Of a stretch of 64,000 bases of DNA, positions 46,324 through 59,457 are shown in pieces (within the stretch, counting starts at the first letter, position 1; each line of letters starts with the position of its first letter). The stretch is from positions 25,700-89,699 of the forward strand of contig JABYQR010000179.1 in the NCBI GenBank assembly GCA_022592445.1, given 5' to 3'. Position numbers and translations under genes: made by a program. Below the pieces are notes generated by a model that saw nothing but the letters and a program-made list of their open reading frames with translations, was not told the DNA's origin and did no database searches. Source of the stretch: Cytidiella melzeri. Its lineage: Eukaryota; Basidiomycota; Agaricomycetes; Polyporales; Irpicaceae.

Positions 46324-48484
46324 ATGGTGTCTGCTCTCTGGAATGCTTGTTCAGATGGCGACCTCGACATGGTCAAGGAGCTCTTGAACGACTCCTCGCA
46401 GGCGGATGTGGAGGTCAAAGGTGCGCAGTAATTTACCAGATCATGCCCCGCCTCGTCTAACAACCATATCTCGTGCATCGGTCGGGTGTATGCATAGATC
46501 ACGCTGGCGTAACACCCCTCATTGAAGCGGTGAAAAACGGCCACGTAGAGGTGGTGCGCATCCTGATCGAGAGAGGTACGCATCCCCTCGTTACTATTAG
46601 TGTGCTCCTCTTGATTTCTCTAGGTCCTGAGCTAATAACACGCGTGCTTTGATTCAGGCGCTGATCCCACCAATCAAGCCAGTCAAGGTCCCCCAGAGCA
46701 ATACACGTCAGACCCTGCTATACTAGAGATGTTGTCGGCGGCGAGGAACAAAATCATGTCGCAGAGGGTGTCGCCAGACAATGGATATCCTCAGGAAATG
46801 AACGGAGACGTTGCAAAGGGATATTATCCTCCTCCTCCTCCTCCTGGTCCCTATTACTATCCTGGAATGCCTCTGCCACCTCCGCCCATGATGCCAGATG
46901 GAGGGGTTGCCTTCTACTCGCCACCTCCACCCCACTTTTTGGACCATAGCGGGTCTGGTGGTTTCTCCAACCTTCCGCCGCCTGAGATTGCGCGCATGAT
47001 CCCATGCAGATACTATCCTGCTTGTCGCTACGGCACTTCATGTATGTTTGCCCACCCTCAAGCGCCGTATATCCAAGGTCCCCTTCCGCCTCCTGCACAA
47101 TATCCTCCGCCGTTCGATCCCACATCGCCTAGTCATCAATACCCTCCGTACTATCCAGCTCCTCCACCCTCCTTTCAACAGCCGACCAACGGCGTACCCT
47201 TGAGCGCCGTATCTCCCACACTCTCTCCCACAGTTCCCCCTCAGAGCGCCTCCCATCCGGCTCCCCCGATGATTCATGGTCGCTCCCCGTCAGACGTATC
47301 GCCTGCGCCAGCTCCGTTCAACGGTGCGCCGCCGCCAAGCCCGTATGGCATTCCTCACCAATATGGACATCCCGTACCGATGCCCATTCCTTCTCATTCC
47401 CCTATATCAGGACCACAGTCTCCGCAGCATGCAATGTATCCGCCTACCTCGCCTAGCGCCGTCGTTCCAGGGCCTTCGCAGTATTCTATACAGCCCGTTG
47501 GCTATGCACATCAAAGTGTCATTCCCAACGGCAACCATCATGACTCGGCAACATCGCCCAAATCGCCCACTTTCCAACCGCAGCCGGACATGTACTTGCC
47601 TGCACACAGGGAACCCTACGGACACCACCGACGGGGAAGCACCCGTAGACCGTCTTTCGGTCTCTCTAGAAAACCTCCCTGCTTGTTTTTCCCCGCAGGC
47701 AAATGCAAGAATGGGTGAGTAGGCTAATGAAATGATATATCTCATGTGCTGATGTTTGCATAGCGACGATTGTCGCTTCCCTCACGTATTGTCGGATGGC
47801 GCGCCAATGCATCCTCCGCCTCATTTTCCACCTCGCGGTGTTCACCGTCCAAGGCCTTCAATACACACCAATGGAGTCAATGGACTTGAAGACAGGTTTG
47901 CTGCCTTGACTACGCAGGACCAAGTGACCTCGACCCATGCGCAGCCACCCGCAGTCAACGGTAATCACGTAGGAAGCGTTAGCAATGTCTCAAGTCGCTC
48001 GCAGTCTACCGAACCTCACACCCGTCCCCGCGGCCCCCCAGGGTTAAAATCCAACGGCTTCACCAACGGCCATCGACCTGATAGGAGGCAAATGGCCCCA
48101 AAGCCGCAGAGGGTCCCAAGTGCGGATGATTTCCCTGTCCTTAATGGTTCGTCCACTCCGCCCTTGCGCAGTCCAGGAGCGAGCTCAGCGAGTGGGTGGT
48201 CCGGTCCTACTGCGGCCCAGGTGCTTAAAGCTCCTGCACCTACTCGTGAAGAAAGTCTGCCTGGCACTCGGGGAGCCAGTCCAGCAAATGGCAGGCCCGG
48301 TCAGCCTCAAAAGGTACGAACACCCTATACTAGTTTTCATGATTTGAGTGAACTCTGACCTACATTGCAGGAGGTCAAACCTGAGCCCAGTGGCGTACAC
48401 ACGCAGCCAAACGGCAAGCTGCCAATTTCATTTGCTTCCGTCGCCGCTCCGGAAGCGACTAAGGACGTGTCAGTTTCTGCATGA
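46324..48484 (+). CDS. Ankyrin-repeat and CCCH zinc-finger protein
   Basis: Probable RNA-binding regulator. Five exons: 46324-46420, 46498-46575, 46658-47714, 47764-48313 and 48371-48484, giving 631 residues. The N-terminus has ankyrin repeats (ALWNACSDGDLDMVKELL, GVTPLIEAVKNGHVEVV). A Pro/Tyr-rich stretch follows. The first CCCH finger is CRYYPACRYGTSCMFAH (C-x5-C-x5-C-x3-H). The second is CLFFPAGKC-KNG-DDCRFPH (C-x7-C-x5-C-x3-H), split by an intron. The C-terminal half is disordered and ends in a short LPISFASVAAPE motif. Ankyrin plus tandem CCCH fingers recalls plant TZF and some fungal RNA regulators; I cannot name an ortholog. Confidence 0.85.
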
Positions 48485-49076
48485 TGAATGCTGCACATGA
48501 GGTGTTCTGTCGCGTGTTAACTACCCTGGGCCCTTTCACCGCAGCCCTATTTTTCCTGCATCCATAGCAGCCTCGTGTTTGCTCTTTCGCGAGGTCTTGG
48601 TTGCCCGCCGACTCTTGTTGCTCTTGTGATGAAATGGTGATCTGCTGCTCAAATTATTATGTACAACTTGGACGCTGCGCACCACTCAGTCTCTCTCGAT
48701 GCATTTTCACACGTCTTATTTGCATTCTTCGTCGTCTGCTTCAGCCTGTTGTCTCCCTCTTTCCGTTTCTTGCTTGCTTGCTTGCCGCTTTGTATCTGCG
48801 GGACCGTCCAAGTGTAGACACCTTTTCACTTGCTGTACCGCCACAAAAGTACGTGACTCCGTATATCATCTTTCCCTCACCACTCGTTTGAAACCCTTTA
48901 CTCGCAATAGCATCATCATATGGCATGTTCATCATCCCTTCGTTTAGTAGACTTTATCACTCTTCTATGCAGTGGGTTTTACGGCGTTATGTTTCTTGGC
49001 TAGGTTTCAGTCGCTATAAGCTACAATGTTGTATACAATCATGCTGTGCTACAGTAAACACTCGCTTCTTTTCGAG
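48485..49076. other. Convergent intergenic region
   Basis: It separates the stops of the CCCH gene and ADE5,7. It is pyrimidine-rich on the plus strand, as in fungal 3' flanks. No gene is seen. Confidence 0.4.
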
Positions 49077-51933
49077 TCATACCTTCCACGCGTCGAGTCC
49101 ACGCATCTCCACACCGGTTTTGTCCGTCACTTCGCCAATTCTATAAACTGTCTCTCCTGCCTCGCGCAACACTTGCATGACCTGGGTAACCACAGTGTCG
49201 TCGACGACTAGAACCATGCCGATCCCGTTGTTGAATGTGCGCGCCATTTCTAGCGGTTCGACCCCACCATGTTTCATCAAGAAACGGAACGTGGCAGGTA
49301 ACTCCCACTGGGACGCGTCCACGTAGCATCCGGTTCCCTTTGGAAGCACCCGCGGGATATTCTCTAAGAATCCACCTCCTGTGATATGCGACATCCCTTT
49401 GACAAGTCCGGCTTGCACCACAGGAAGGAGCTGTTTCACGTAGATTTTTGTTGGCTCCAAGATGGCCTCCCCCAAGGTCGTCTCGGACTTCCACGGGCAA
49501 GGACTAGAGAATGTCAAGCCGGATATCGAAATGACTTTACGGACGAGTGAGAACCCGTTTGAATGCAGGCCTGACGATGACAGCCCGAGTAAGACGTCCC
49601 CAGGCGCGATGTCCGATCGGGGAAGAATCAATGAGCGTTCGACGGCGCCAACCGCGAAGCCTGCGAGGTCGTAATCGCCTGTGAGGACAAGTCGTGCAAT
49701 TTGCGTGAGCGTTTGTGGGAGAAACTTGGGGGTGTGAGCTGACCTTCGTGGTACATGCCAGGCATTTCAGCCGTCTCACCACCAATGAGCGCACAGCCTG
49801 AGATACGGCAACCTTCTGCGATGCCTTTGATAACTCTGGAAGCAACAGCGACGTCAAGCTTGCTACACGCGAAGTAGTCGAGGAAGTACAGCGGTTCTGC
49901 TCCCTGCACTAAAAGATCGTTCACAGACATAGCTACCAGATCGATACCTACGTATCATGAGTCAACTCACGCATGCCGTGTCTTATAGCATCTCTGAATG
50001 TCGTGCTTACCTACAAAGTCGTGAATCCCAGTTTCGAATGCTACCTTGAGCTTCGTGCCAACGCCGTCAGTCCCGCTCACGAGCACAGGATCCTTAAAAC
50101 CGGTTGCCTTGAGATCGAACACGCCTCCGAAGCCGCCAATCTCGGCGTCTGCACCTGAACGTCGCGTCGCACGCACAAAGGGTTTTATAGTCTCCACCAG
50201 CGAGTTGCCAGCGTCAACAGACACGCCCGCCTGCGCGTATGTCAGCTTTGGTGCGGAGGAAGTATCTGCGAGGGCGCTGTAGAGCATGCTTTAACTTTGC
50301 TGTGCATGTGGACATCGAAATGTGGCTGACCGGTGAGCGATATCTCGTCGGAAGGTTTTGCCGTCAAAATTGACTTGATCCACTCCGAGGTATGCAGCGT
50401 CGAGGGCCTCTTGCAGTGTCGCAGCATGCGCTGTGACGGCAATCACTCGTCCGCCAGAGGTGACAACCTCGTCTCCAGCGGCACTTGTCCCGGCGTGGAA
50501 AACAACAACATCTGACGTGGAGCAGACAGTGAGCATCCGTATTTTCAACAACGAGATGGCATACTTCGCGGGACCTCGCCAACTTCAATCTTCTTTCCTT
50601 TCTCGTAGGAGCCGGGATAGCCTTCGGACGCTAATATGACTGAAACTGCAACACCTTCTCGAGCTTTCACGTTCACAGAGTCGAGGCGTCGCTCCACACA
50701 TGCCTGCCGACAGTAGTTGTTCACATAGGTACGTGCAGATCAACGAATTTGAACTCACTAGCAGTATTGCGGCAAGGTCGGTCTCTTCAGCGAGCAGGAG
50801 CATTAACGCTTCTGTCTCGGGATCGCCAAACCTCACATTATATTCAAGTACCCTAGGACCGGAGGGCGTTAGCATGAATCCGGTGAAGAGCATGCCAAGG
50901 AATGGATATCCTGTGAGAAGATTGCTAAGCTTGATGAAGTGGCTGAATGGAAAGCGGTTACTGACCTTCTTTCCTCATTCCTGCGATAGTTGGCTGCAGG
51001 ACCTCTCGGTTAATCCGATCCATGACCTCAGGAGTGGCTACTGGTGCCGGCGCATATGCGCCCATACCACCAGTGTTAGGCCCGGTGTCTCCCTCACCAA
51101 TTCGTTTGTGATCTTGGGCGGCAGGAAGAGGCACCACGGTGTAGCCATCGGAGAAGGCGAGGACAGAGATCTCAGGTCCAGTCAGTAGTTCCTCAACCAC
51201 GACCTCATTGCCTGGCAAGACACAAAGATATATGAATTGGGGCGGTAATGTACATATGTGATAAGGTTGCAGACCTGCTGCGCCGAAGACGTTGTTGATC
51301 ATAATCTCCTTGAGACCCGCGATCGCTTCGTCGACGGAACTGGGAATGAGAACTCCTTTTCCTGCGGCAAGCCCACTAGCTTTGAGAACGACTTGGAAAC
51401 CACAGCTTTTGACGTATTCCGAGGCACGATCAAAATCTGACGAGGGAAAGGTCCTGAACTTGGCGGTAGGTATTGAGTGGCGCTCCATGAAGGCTTTGGA
51501 GAATGCTTTAGATCCTTCCATCCTCGCGGCAAGCTGGGTGGGTCCAAAAACTGGTATTCCAACTGAAAGAACGAAATACTCCAGAGCTATAAAGGACAGG
51601 TATATCGAGGGGCAGATTACCTTTCCGGAATGATGACTCTACACCATCGACCAGAGGTTGTTCAGGGCCCGGAAGCACAAGTGAAATCTGGAACTAGGAG
51701 ATTACGACAGACATAATCGAAAGAGAGAGAGATGATAGCACCTGCTCTGCGACTGCGAGCTGCACGAGGTCACGGAAGTCACTGCTGGCTGCGATGACAT
51801 TCTTCGTCTTTGGTACTTGCGACGTTCCGCCGTTTCCGGGACAAACTAGAATTTGTTCTACAGATGGCGACTGAGATATCTTCCAAGCCAGAGCATGTTC
51901 ACGTCCACCGCTGCCCAGGATGAGAATGCGCAT
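49077..51933 (-). CDS. ADE5,7: ADE5,7 bifunctional GARS-AIRS purine enzyme
   Basis: It catalyses steps 2 and 5 of purine synthesis. The N-terminal phosphoribosylamine-glycine ligase starts [19 protein letters not shown] and has the ATP-grasp core ([56 protein letters not shown]). The C-terminal AIR synthase has [68 protein letters not shown] and [13 protein letters not shown]. The first exon is 51933-51742; about eight short introns interrupt the rest, including ones near 51240, 50930, 50750, 50330, 49960 and 49720. The GART domain is absent, as usual in fungi, where ADE8 is separate. Confidence 0.93.
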
Positions 51934-52287
51934 GGCGAGATGGTGGAAGGAGGCAAGAAGTGAATATTCACTTCAAAATCATAATGGGCGTCTTGAGATA
52001 ATTTTTGCCACGTGTACGGAGCCATCAGATGGCCGAGATCAGAATCGACATTAGAGCGAGTGCGCCAATGTCGCGCCCGAAACGTGTTGTTGGCCAAAGA
52101 CCATCCCATTCACCTTGGTTGCCCTGCTCCTACCATCTCCTTCATCTCATGCATCTACTATCCCGTTAATCTGCACTCGCCACAGCGTCGAGCTTGACAG
52201 CGACGAACAAGGTCTGCCCCGCGCATTCACAACACGGCGCGAACTGACCGACCGCCTACCTTTTAGTCTTCCAAGACCATTCATCCA
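51934..52287. promoter_or_regulatory. Divergent promoter region
   Basis: 354 bases separate the ADE5,7 ATG from the ATG of the disordered protein. A TGAATATTCA palindrome lies at 51961-51970. No TATA box is obvious. Confidence 0.35.
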
Positions 52288-55200
52288 ATGCCCCCGACTC
52301 CTCGCGGTCCACGCCCCCTCTCTAGCGAGATAACCTCACCGCCTCGAAGACTTTCGTCGCGCAAGACGTCTGAAAGCAAAAGCTTCCTGTCGCGCAAGCT
52401 TTCTAAGCAGCAACGGTCGCCGGATCACCCAGCTCAGCGACAGGATGCAGACATTCCAGCGCGGTCTTCCGCGAGTCAAGACGGCGAAGCGAAGGGGAAA
52501 GGAAAGGAGGTAGAACAGTCTTCTCGTCCAGAGCAGCCTCCTCGACCACAGCATCCTCACAGGTCAGTTATACCTGACCGGCTTGCTGAGCTACCCGCTT
52601 GGTACGCAAAGGATGTGGAAATCACAGCGACCTCGGCAATCCAGTTCAGGGCAAAATACCCCATACACAACCGAATGGGGCCCCGGTGGTACCGGAATCA
52701 CCATCTCGCACCGCCATCGCTCGACAAACGGCCCCCGTCATTCTTTTCGCCCTCCTTCCCTCCAATGGCTGCTGCCCAAGAAAGGTCACAAGACTCGACG
52801 AAAATGCCTGGACCTAGCAGAACACCATCTGGCTCGCCGCTACCTACTCCCAACTCGTCGGAGGTGCGCATTCACGATGTAAGAGTTCGGACTCGAAAGC
52901 TTTCCAATACTGCGCATGACAATGTGGATATGATGGACGTGTCGGACCCTTGGGGAACCAATTGGCATCACCAATCGCCATACGACCTGGGCGCGCATGC
53001 AGACCGGGCTCCTGATGCGCCAGAGGTGAGCAGCCATCTCACATACGCCTTCAGTCAAGCGCTAATTGACTACAGCCACCGTCCGTGCCACGACCAAGGA
53101 GAATGAGCACGACGTCTGCAACCCGTCACAAAACCGTCGCTCGTTCTCCACTATCGCAATCAACTTCTGCTGTGCATCTGAGTTCGGAGCCTCTGGCCAC
53201 TGGCCGCATTCCTCGCAGACTCAGCAAGAGACGCAAGCCGTTCCAAGGTTTGTTCGGGTCTGATCGAGGCCACGATCCTTGGAGAGCGGGTTCTGCTCCC
53301 GTGACGCCAGTCGAGTTTGGTCAGGCATTGGGTCGCAAGATATCCAAGACTGGCTCATTCATTGCTGCTTCGATTTCACCTAGCACCAACTCGCTCACCC
53401 CGACTGAGAAGAGAATGAAACGAGGCAGCGTTTTGGGCCGCTTGGCGCGGCGATTCAGTGTACTGAAAAGGACCGACACTTTCAGGTCTACTCCAAGTGG
53501 CATACATAGTGCGCGAGTGTCCATGGATATGACTTACGACAGAAATGGGGAGCTGCCGTACTCGGTCGAGCGGAGATCTACCTCTCCCCAGAAACAGTTT
53601 GGAGAGTCACCTCCACGGCGCGCCAAGACTGATGGTCCCAGGAGGCGGATTCCCATACCGTCGCCATTTGTGGCTTCGCCAGTCAAGTCGCCGAGAGAGT
53701 CGTACCACAGAGAGCCAGAGCCAGAGCCGGATACTCAGTCGATATCCTCCTTGGTTGAAGAGCGTGGTACTGTAGGCAAGCTGACCGTTGCGAACCCGGA
53801 TGACTCTTTCAACAGTAACAGTGAAGACACTCATCAGGTAGAACCTCCGTCCCCCGCCTCATCCTCTAATCACGCAAATGGGGATACTCATCGGATTCTA
53901 AGTGAAGAGTTACGAACATCTCCAACATCTATGGACAACATACCTCATATACCTCGCGCACCGTTGTCTGTGATATCGGAGGGGGAGACCTACTTATCGT
54001 CGCCTAGGGCACCGCCTGTAGCCACTCCCCAGCTCTTCCCGATGTCTCCTCCGTCCATACCGTCTGTTTTGTCATTACCAATGCTCAGGAAGCCTCCTCC
54101 AACTGAAGCCCCACCTCCATCGCCTCCTCCCCCAGATCTCCCTTCTCTTGCTCCATTGTCGAAGATTGAACACTCTTTACCGCCCACACCTGAAGGTAGC
54201 CGTTCGCCGACACCCGAGCCGACTGAACCTGTAGAGCCTACCTCATACCTTCAAAACAAGCTCCCTGAAAGTTTGCCACTCACGTCGTCATCTTTGCCTT
54301 CCATTCGTGGCTCTTCGATCGGATACGTCGAGAACACTCCATTGTCTCGGGTATCTATGATTGTTAATCCGCCGACCCCTCAGCCACCGTCCTCAACGGC
54401 CCTGCCAACACCTCCTTCCCCACAACGCTCCGCTGATCCATCCACTGCTGCACCTCTTCTGTCATCGCCGCTGGCTGTAGTGGCATTCTCACAAGAGCAG
54501 TCGCACTTGGAGAAGGTACCATCTCGCGAACCCTCGCCAACAAAGAAGGACAAAGACTCACACCAGCGAACACGCTCCCGCCGCACGGAGACGTTCAAGC
54601 TAGTGCGAACATCTTCCGGACACGAACAGACAATCAGCGGTGTCTTCGCCGTTGATGGAGAGCATTGGCAAGTGGTTGAATCGCCTGCGGACGAGAATAA
54701 ACGCCGGGAACGTTCGAAAACTAGGGAATCGGACAGCACGAAGAAGAGGGAGAGCAGAAAGGTAGAAAAGGAAAGTGGATCAGACGACAGTGATCAGCAT
54801 AGGAAGCATGAGGCTCGGAGGAAGTCTGTATCTCACCGAGAACCCAGCAGCTCGGAACCACCTACCATGCCACCTGCGTCTCGCACTCGTTCGCCGGAGG
54901 TGCCCACACATCGAACAACTGCACCCGAGAAAACTGACAGACGACGTAGCACGCGAGAAAGCCGGGAGGTTCGAGAGGCCCAACAGGATGTTGTGCGCTC
55001 GACTCAAACCCCCGTCATCTATGCCGCCCCAATTCCCGTAAAACAACCTGCATTGAACGGACACTCTTCTGGTGCTAGAGTTGACCGTCATCCCTCCACT
55101 TCTACGCGACCTGCTTCCGAATTGAATTCTCTGGCCGAACTCAATGCTCTGAAGGCTGCAGATGCTTGGGAGATTGAGAGGCTGTGGAAGGGCAGGAGCA

Positions 55201-55673
55201 TGGTGTATGGTACAGAGAGTACTGCATTACCTGGTACGCGTCACAATATTACCAGTGACTCACGTCCATCGACGATGATGAGCGCAGATTTGCATCGTGC
55301 AAGCTCCATCCCGAGCGTCGATCAGGCTAGCACTTTGGGCACTAGCCACACGTACTTCGTTTATCAAGCCCCTGCCAGCGCCGCTGGTTCTCCTCAAGTC
55401 TCCCCTGCTCAAGCCCAATCATTGTACCCGTCATTCATGCATCAGCCTTCTCCTACAAATCCGGAAGCTCGCAGTCGTGCTCGTTCATCGTCAGATAGCG
55501 TACCCTTCCCATCGTCGAATCCTCCGCAAATCCCCTCACCACGTTCTAACCCGTTACCGGAGCCTCCTCGTCTCTCGTCCTACAAGCCTTCGCCGATACC
55601 AGCATCCTTCGAGGACAAGCCAAACACATCTGACTACTGGATGAAGCTGGCGGGTGTGACAGTTTTGCATTGA
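52288..55673 (+). CDS. Long Ser/Pro-rich disordered protein
   Basis: I do not recognise this gene. Two exons: 52288-53025 and 53076-55673, giving 1111 residues with exact frame. The protein is dominated by Ser, Pro, Arg and short charged runs. A mildly structured patch near residues 95-135 (PDRLAELPAWYAKDVEITA, YPIHNRMGPRWYRNHHLAP) is the most likely conserved motif. Pro-rich runs such as PPPSPPPPDLPSLAP could bind SH3 or profilin. A segment around FKLVRTSSGHEQTISGVFAV and the end SDYWMKLAGVTVLH also look conserved in style. No membrane segment or known domain is seen. A signalling or polarity scaffold is a guess only. Confidence 0.75.
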
Positions 55674-56622
55674 TCCTCCATGGCTCTCCTTAGACCGAAC
55701 CATCTCAAAGCCTGGACTACTACATCAACCATTCCAATTGACTCCTAAACCACGCTTCTATCAACCGCTTTCTACTGGCCTTTCTTATCCTGTCGTTGTC
55801 CCACTTGCTTGGGTATATTTCATTCGGGTTTACTAATCTTAATTCTATCTGGACTTTGTTGCATTGTATCATCAGAACCTTTTCTTTTGCTTGTTTGTAT
55901 TACTCTACACACACTTATGAATGGTATATACGAAAATAGATCTGTTGCAAATGTCTACCACTGGTGATCTCATCATTTAGGAATGTAGGGGCAGTTCGTG
56001 TGAACCTGATAGGGTAAGCAAGAGATAATATTGTACAATGCATACGGGCGTACCTGGTACAGGTGGTATGGTGTCGTGTGTGGGGGAAGAGCGGTGGTGG
56101 GTACGCGATTTGGGATGTGTGCTGCACATTGCACCGCCAATGGCCCAAAGAAGTCGGGCAGGGCACTGTCAATGAGCATTGCACGTGCCATAGAGGCCAG
56201 TGTCCAGTTCGCACCCCGTTTTGCGGTGAGGCATCAGGCACGACGTTCTCGAATGAGATCCCCTCCTACTCGCAATAGACCTTGAATTGTCTTTCGACTA
56301 GTTTGGACGCATTATCGACTCTAATGACTGCTACAGTAGCGGCAAAAAGTCTTGCGACACCGCAAGCGCACAACTATTTACTCTCCGTAGAATATGTCTA
56401 CAATGAAAACCAAATATTCTTTCTCGTATGCAAAACATTGTGTTATGAAAGTACTGGTACAACGTAGTCAATGATCAATTCTTATGATACAAATACAGGG
56501 TGTGAAGCACATACCTGGTACAACGTAGTCAATGATAGAGAATACGTTGTACCAGGATCGTCCGTGTAAGTCCGTGGGGCACCTAATACTCGTTATGGCA
56601 ATCCGCATCCCCCGCCTCTTTC
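55674..56622. other. Gap: 3' flank and repeat debris
   Basis: No gene is supported. Short repeats around 56450-56560 precede the Copia fragment. Confidence 0.4.
56453..56560. repeat. Direct and inverted short repeats beside the Copia fragment
   Basis: CTGGTACAACGTAGTCAATG occurs at about 56453 and again at about 56515. TACGTTGTACCAG, the inverse of its first part, follows at about 56543. This could be an LTR end or a small hairpin element. Confidence 0.6.
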
Positions 56623-57240
56623 CTAATCGAGTGACTCAGGCGGGTCACCATCTGACACCCCCCCTTGACCCGTATCGAGTCCTAGAAACTTCATCGCCCT
56701 AGAATGTAAGATGCGTGGTAGACCCTTTGTAAGAATATCCGCCATGTTCTCCTTTCCGGGTACGCGGTGTACATCTATCAATTGTTTATTCACGCAGTCT
56801 CGAATGAAGTGGATGCGTATGTCGATATGTTTCATTCGGGTGTGTCCGTGAGGATCGTGAGTGCACGCGACCGTTCCGTTGTTGTTGCAAAAGAGTATTG
56901 TAGCGTGGTTCTGAGGGAAACCCAATTCTTCGAGTAATTGTCGAAGGAATATGATTTGACATGCGGCATGTGTGCAAGCGAGGTATTCTGCCTCGCACGA
57001 GGATAGCGCGACGACCGCCTGTTGCTTTGAGCTCCACAAAATTGGTGAATTTCCCATCATCATCACATAGCCCGAGATTGACTTTCTATGTTCTGTTGAA
57101 CCCCAATCGGAGTCAGTGAACACCCGGAAGATTGGATATGGGTGATCGAGGTGACCAAGAGATATGCCTGCGGATCTGGTACCTTGCAAATATCGCAGGA
57201 GGTGCTTCGCCACTGTCCAATGTTTGATTCCATACAGCTA
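56623..57240 (-). pseudogene. Ty1/Copia RNase H fragment
   Basis: A 196-residue frame matches the C-terminal RNase H of Copia Pol: HLLRYLQGTRSAGI, FTDSDWGSTEHRKSISGYV, LSSCEAEYLACTHAACQ, KHIDIRIHFIRD and ENMADILTKGLP. The catalytic DSDW, the Glu of SSCEAEY and the CNNNG stretch are present. The frame has no internal stop, but everything upstream (integrase, reverse transcriptase) is missing beyond about 57240, so the fragment is truncated. The end of the protein is near-natural. Confidence 0.88.
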
Positions 57241-57434
57241 ACGAAGAAACGATAGACGCGCCCGAAACCGGGCTCATATCAGCGCACCTTCTATTTTAGG
57301 AAAGTGTGTGACGTCACGGTGCTGCTGTGACTTGGCGACTCGTCTCTGTCCGCCTACCTATATCCCACTGTATCTTTTTGTTTTCGGCCGCAGAATACAT
57401 TTAATTCACTCACAGCATCCTCTTGCACTCTATC

Positions 57435-58961
57435 ATGACTCAGCCAGATCCTCGTGTGCCCGCGTTTCGAGTGGACCAGTCAACACCAAGTTTCCCGAGG
57501 GCTGCCAGTAATGTGCTTTCGTCCGCGCCTCAGTTTCCGGGTCACAAACATGCAGGAAGTCCGGAGAGCACCTTATCTATACCTCCACTGCAGTCTGCTG
57601 CTCAGCAGGCTGTAGGAGCTCCAAGTCAGCAGTCACAGGCACACTTGAAGAAACAGGCTAAGGCTCCAAAACCCGGTATGTTCTTTCTTCTATATGTCCA
57701 TCATTCATACGATAAAGTCCATCATGTAGCTGTCACGGATATTGTCCTTTCTATCCCCACTGCAGAAGGAAAGGTTGATCTCTCCCTTTCGCTCGACCTG
57801 GAGCCTGTAGACTTCCTCGAGGAAATTGCCTTGAAGCTCAATGAAGATTCTGCTACGATGACCATTGGTTACAAGTTTCCCAGTGATACAGGCACACCGA
57901 ATAGGCTCAAGGACGATAATGATGTTAGACGCCTTTTCGAGCGTTGGACCAAATATCGTCAGCAGCCCCGGTCATCTCCTAATGGTAAAGTCACAATTCA
58001 TCTAATTGTACGTATCATTGTCTACTCCAAACATCTAGTGCGTACTAACAGAATATGCCAGAAATCTAAGACAGAAAAGCAGCCTGAAAAAGCGGTAGCT
58101 CCAGGCAAGGCTGCCAAAGTACTCGAGAAGGCAGCACAGGCAAAGGCGACAGAGGAGGATTGCAGCACAGAGTTTCAGCTCTGTCTCCAGCATCTGGCTT
58201 GCAACTGTCAGGGACAGAATGGTAACCGCTGGTGCTGGAAAGACCCAAAGGACCCGACCGTGCATATTCCTTTGACTTTGGAAGATATGCTAAATTGGGC
58301 TCGGGCTATGGTACGTTTCCAAACTGATTCTCCGAGATATTAGTACTATAGTGACATTGTAACAGAAAAATGATCCTGATGCTGAAAGAACGTGTAAAGT
58401 ACGGCCAAACAGTAACGGATTTGATAACAAGATCAAGAACGAGATTCGCCGCCAAACCTCTCCGAAGAAGGCTGCTCCCAGCATCAATATGCCAGCTGTT
58501 CATGTTCACATCAGCAATCCTGAGCCAACTCTTACTGTATGTTTCTATCAACTATGTTATATGATGTAGAATCTAATACAAAGACTTAGGTCTCTTCGTC
58601 AAAGCGAAAAGTGGATGACGAGCTCAATACAGAAGATCCTCTCATTTTGCTTACCGACATTCTCCAGCGCTTACATGAACGTATGCCTGCAGCCAATCTT
58701 CCGTCTTATGCTGAACAGTTCAAAGCGCACGGGTTTTATTACGCACAAAACATTGTCGACTCAAAGGATGATCTGCACCTTTTCACTGATCTCGTTGGAC
58801 TTCCTCCTGGAATGGTGCGCACTTTTGTCTGGGAGGTCAGCACAATTGTGACGCAGCTAGGATCAGCAAAGCGTCAGCGTATTGAGGGAAAAGAAAACAC
58901 TCCTCCTAAACCCTCCGTAGTCATTGAACTTGAAGATGATATTGATGATATGTATGCCTAA
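57435..58961 (+). CDS. Unknown five-exon gene between transposon fragments
   Basis: Five exons: 57435-57675, 57766-58007, 58062-58310, 58366-58536 and 58590-58961, giving 424 residues. Introns are GT..AG and the frame closes exactly; the first intron (90 nt) is also open in frame and could be retained. The start is Pro/Gln-rich. A folded part follows (VDFLEEIALKLNEDSATMTI, DDNDVRRLFERWTKYRQ). A Cys/Trp-rich patch comes next (FQLCLQHLACNCQGQNGNRW). A helical C-terminal domain is last (LPSYAEQFKAHGFYYAQNIV, LVGLPPGMVRTFVWEV), which has the look of a SAM-like domain. It ends acidic (ELEDDIDDMYA). I recall similar mobile-looking genes in mushroom genomes, but no function. Confidence 0.7.
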
Positions 58962-59051
58962 TCCGCACATTTACAGTTCCTGTTATATATTTTATTCCTA
59001 TGTATATACAGGATTTTGACACGCAAAGAGTACATATTGTAATTCCAATAT

Positions 59052-59390
59052 CTAGTCTACAACATAGCCTGAGTCACGAAACCATCCTCTAATACTCTTA
59101 GAAGTCATTGAGTCAAACACCGCACGAGTGAGCATAGCGAACGGGTCACATGTCTTATCTCCAGATAGCTCACCAAGGACATAATCCCGGTTCCGCCGCA
59201 GCCATGCTTTCATTGCAGAGAACCCTTCTTCACATGGATTGAAGTCAGGGGAGTAGGGAGATAAATACTCTAGGTGGCAGCCCCTTGAACCAGAATTGAT
59301 AAGCAAGCAGATGACTAATAACTTCAAGACGAACGTACCTTTCTTCAACCTTGGCCCGGATTCCTGCAAAGTGATGCAAACTTACATTGT
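59052..59390 (-). pseudogene. Tc1/IS630-like transposase C-terminal fragment
   Basis: The minus strand carries the end of a DDE endonuclease: LEYLSPYSPDFNPCEEGFSAMKAWLRR, with the third catalytic acid expected in NPCEE. A short intron (about 59293-59340) may separate the upstream ESGPRLKKG piece. The first two catalytic Asp residues are missing, so the copy is truncated. An N-terminal fragment of a similar family lies near 35.9 kb. Confidence 0.8.
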
Positions 59391-59457
59391 GTCACAGATT
59401 TTCAATGTTTCTACAAGACTTGCCTTACCAGGCAACGGTATTATTGGGAATATTTAA

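Noticed and set aside
22967..51933. A nucleotide/one-carbon biosynthetic gene cluster
   Set aside because: dCMP deaminase, aminodeoxychorismate synthase and ADE5,7 are separated by unrelated housekeeping genes and transposons.
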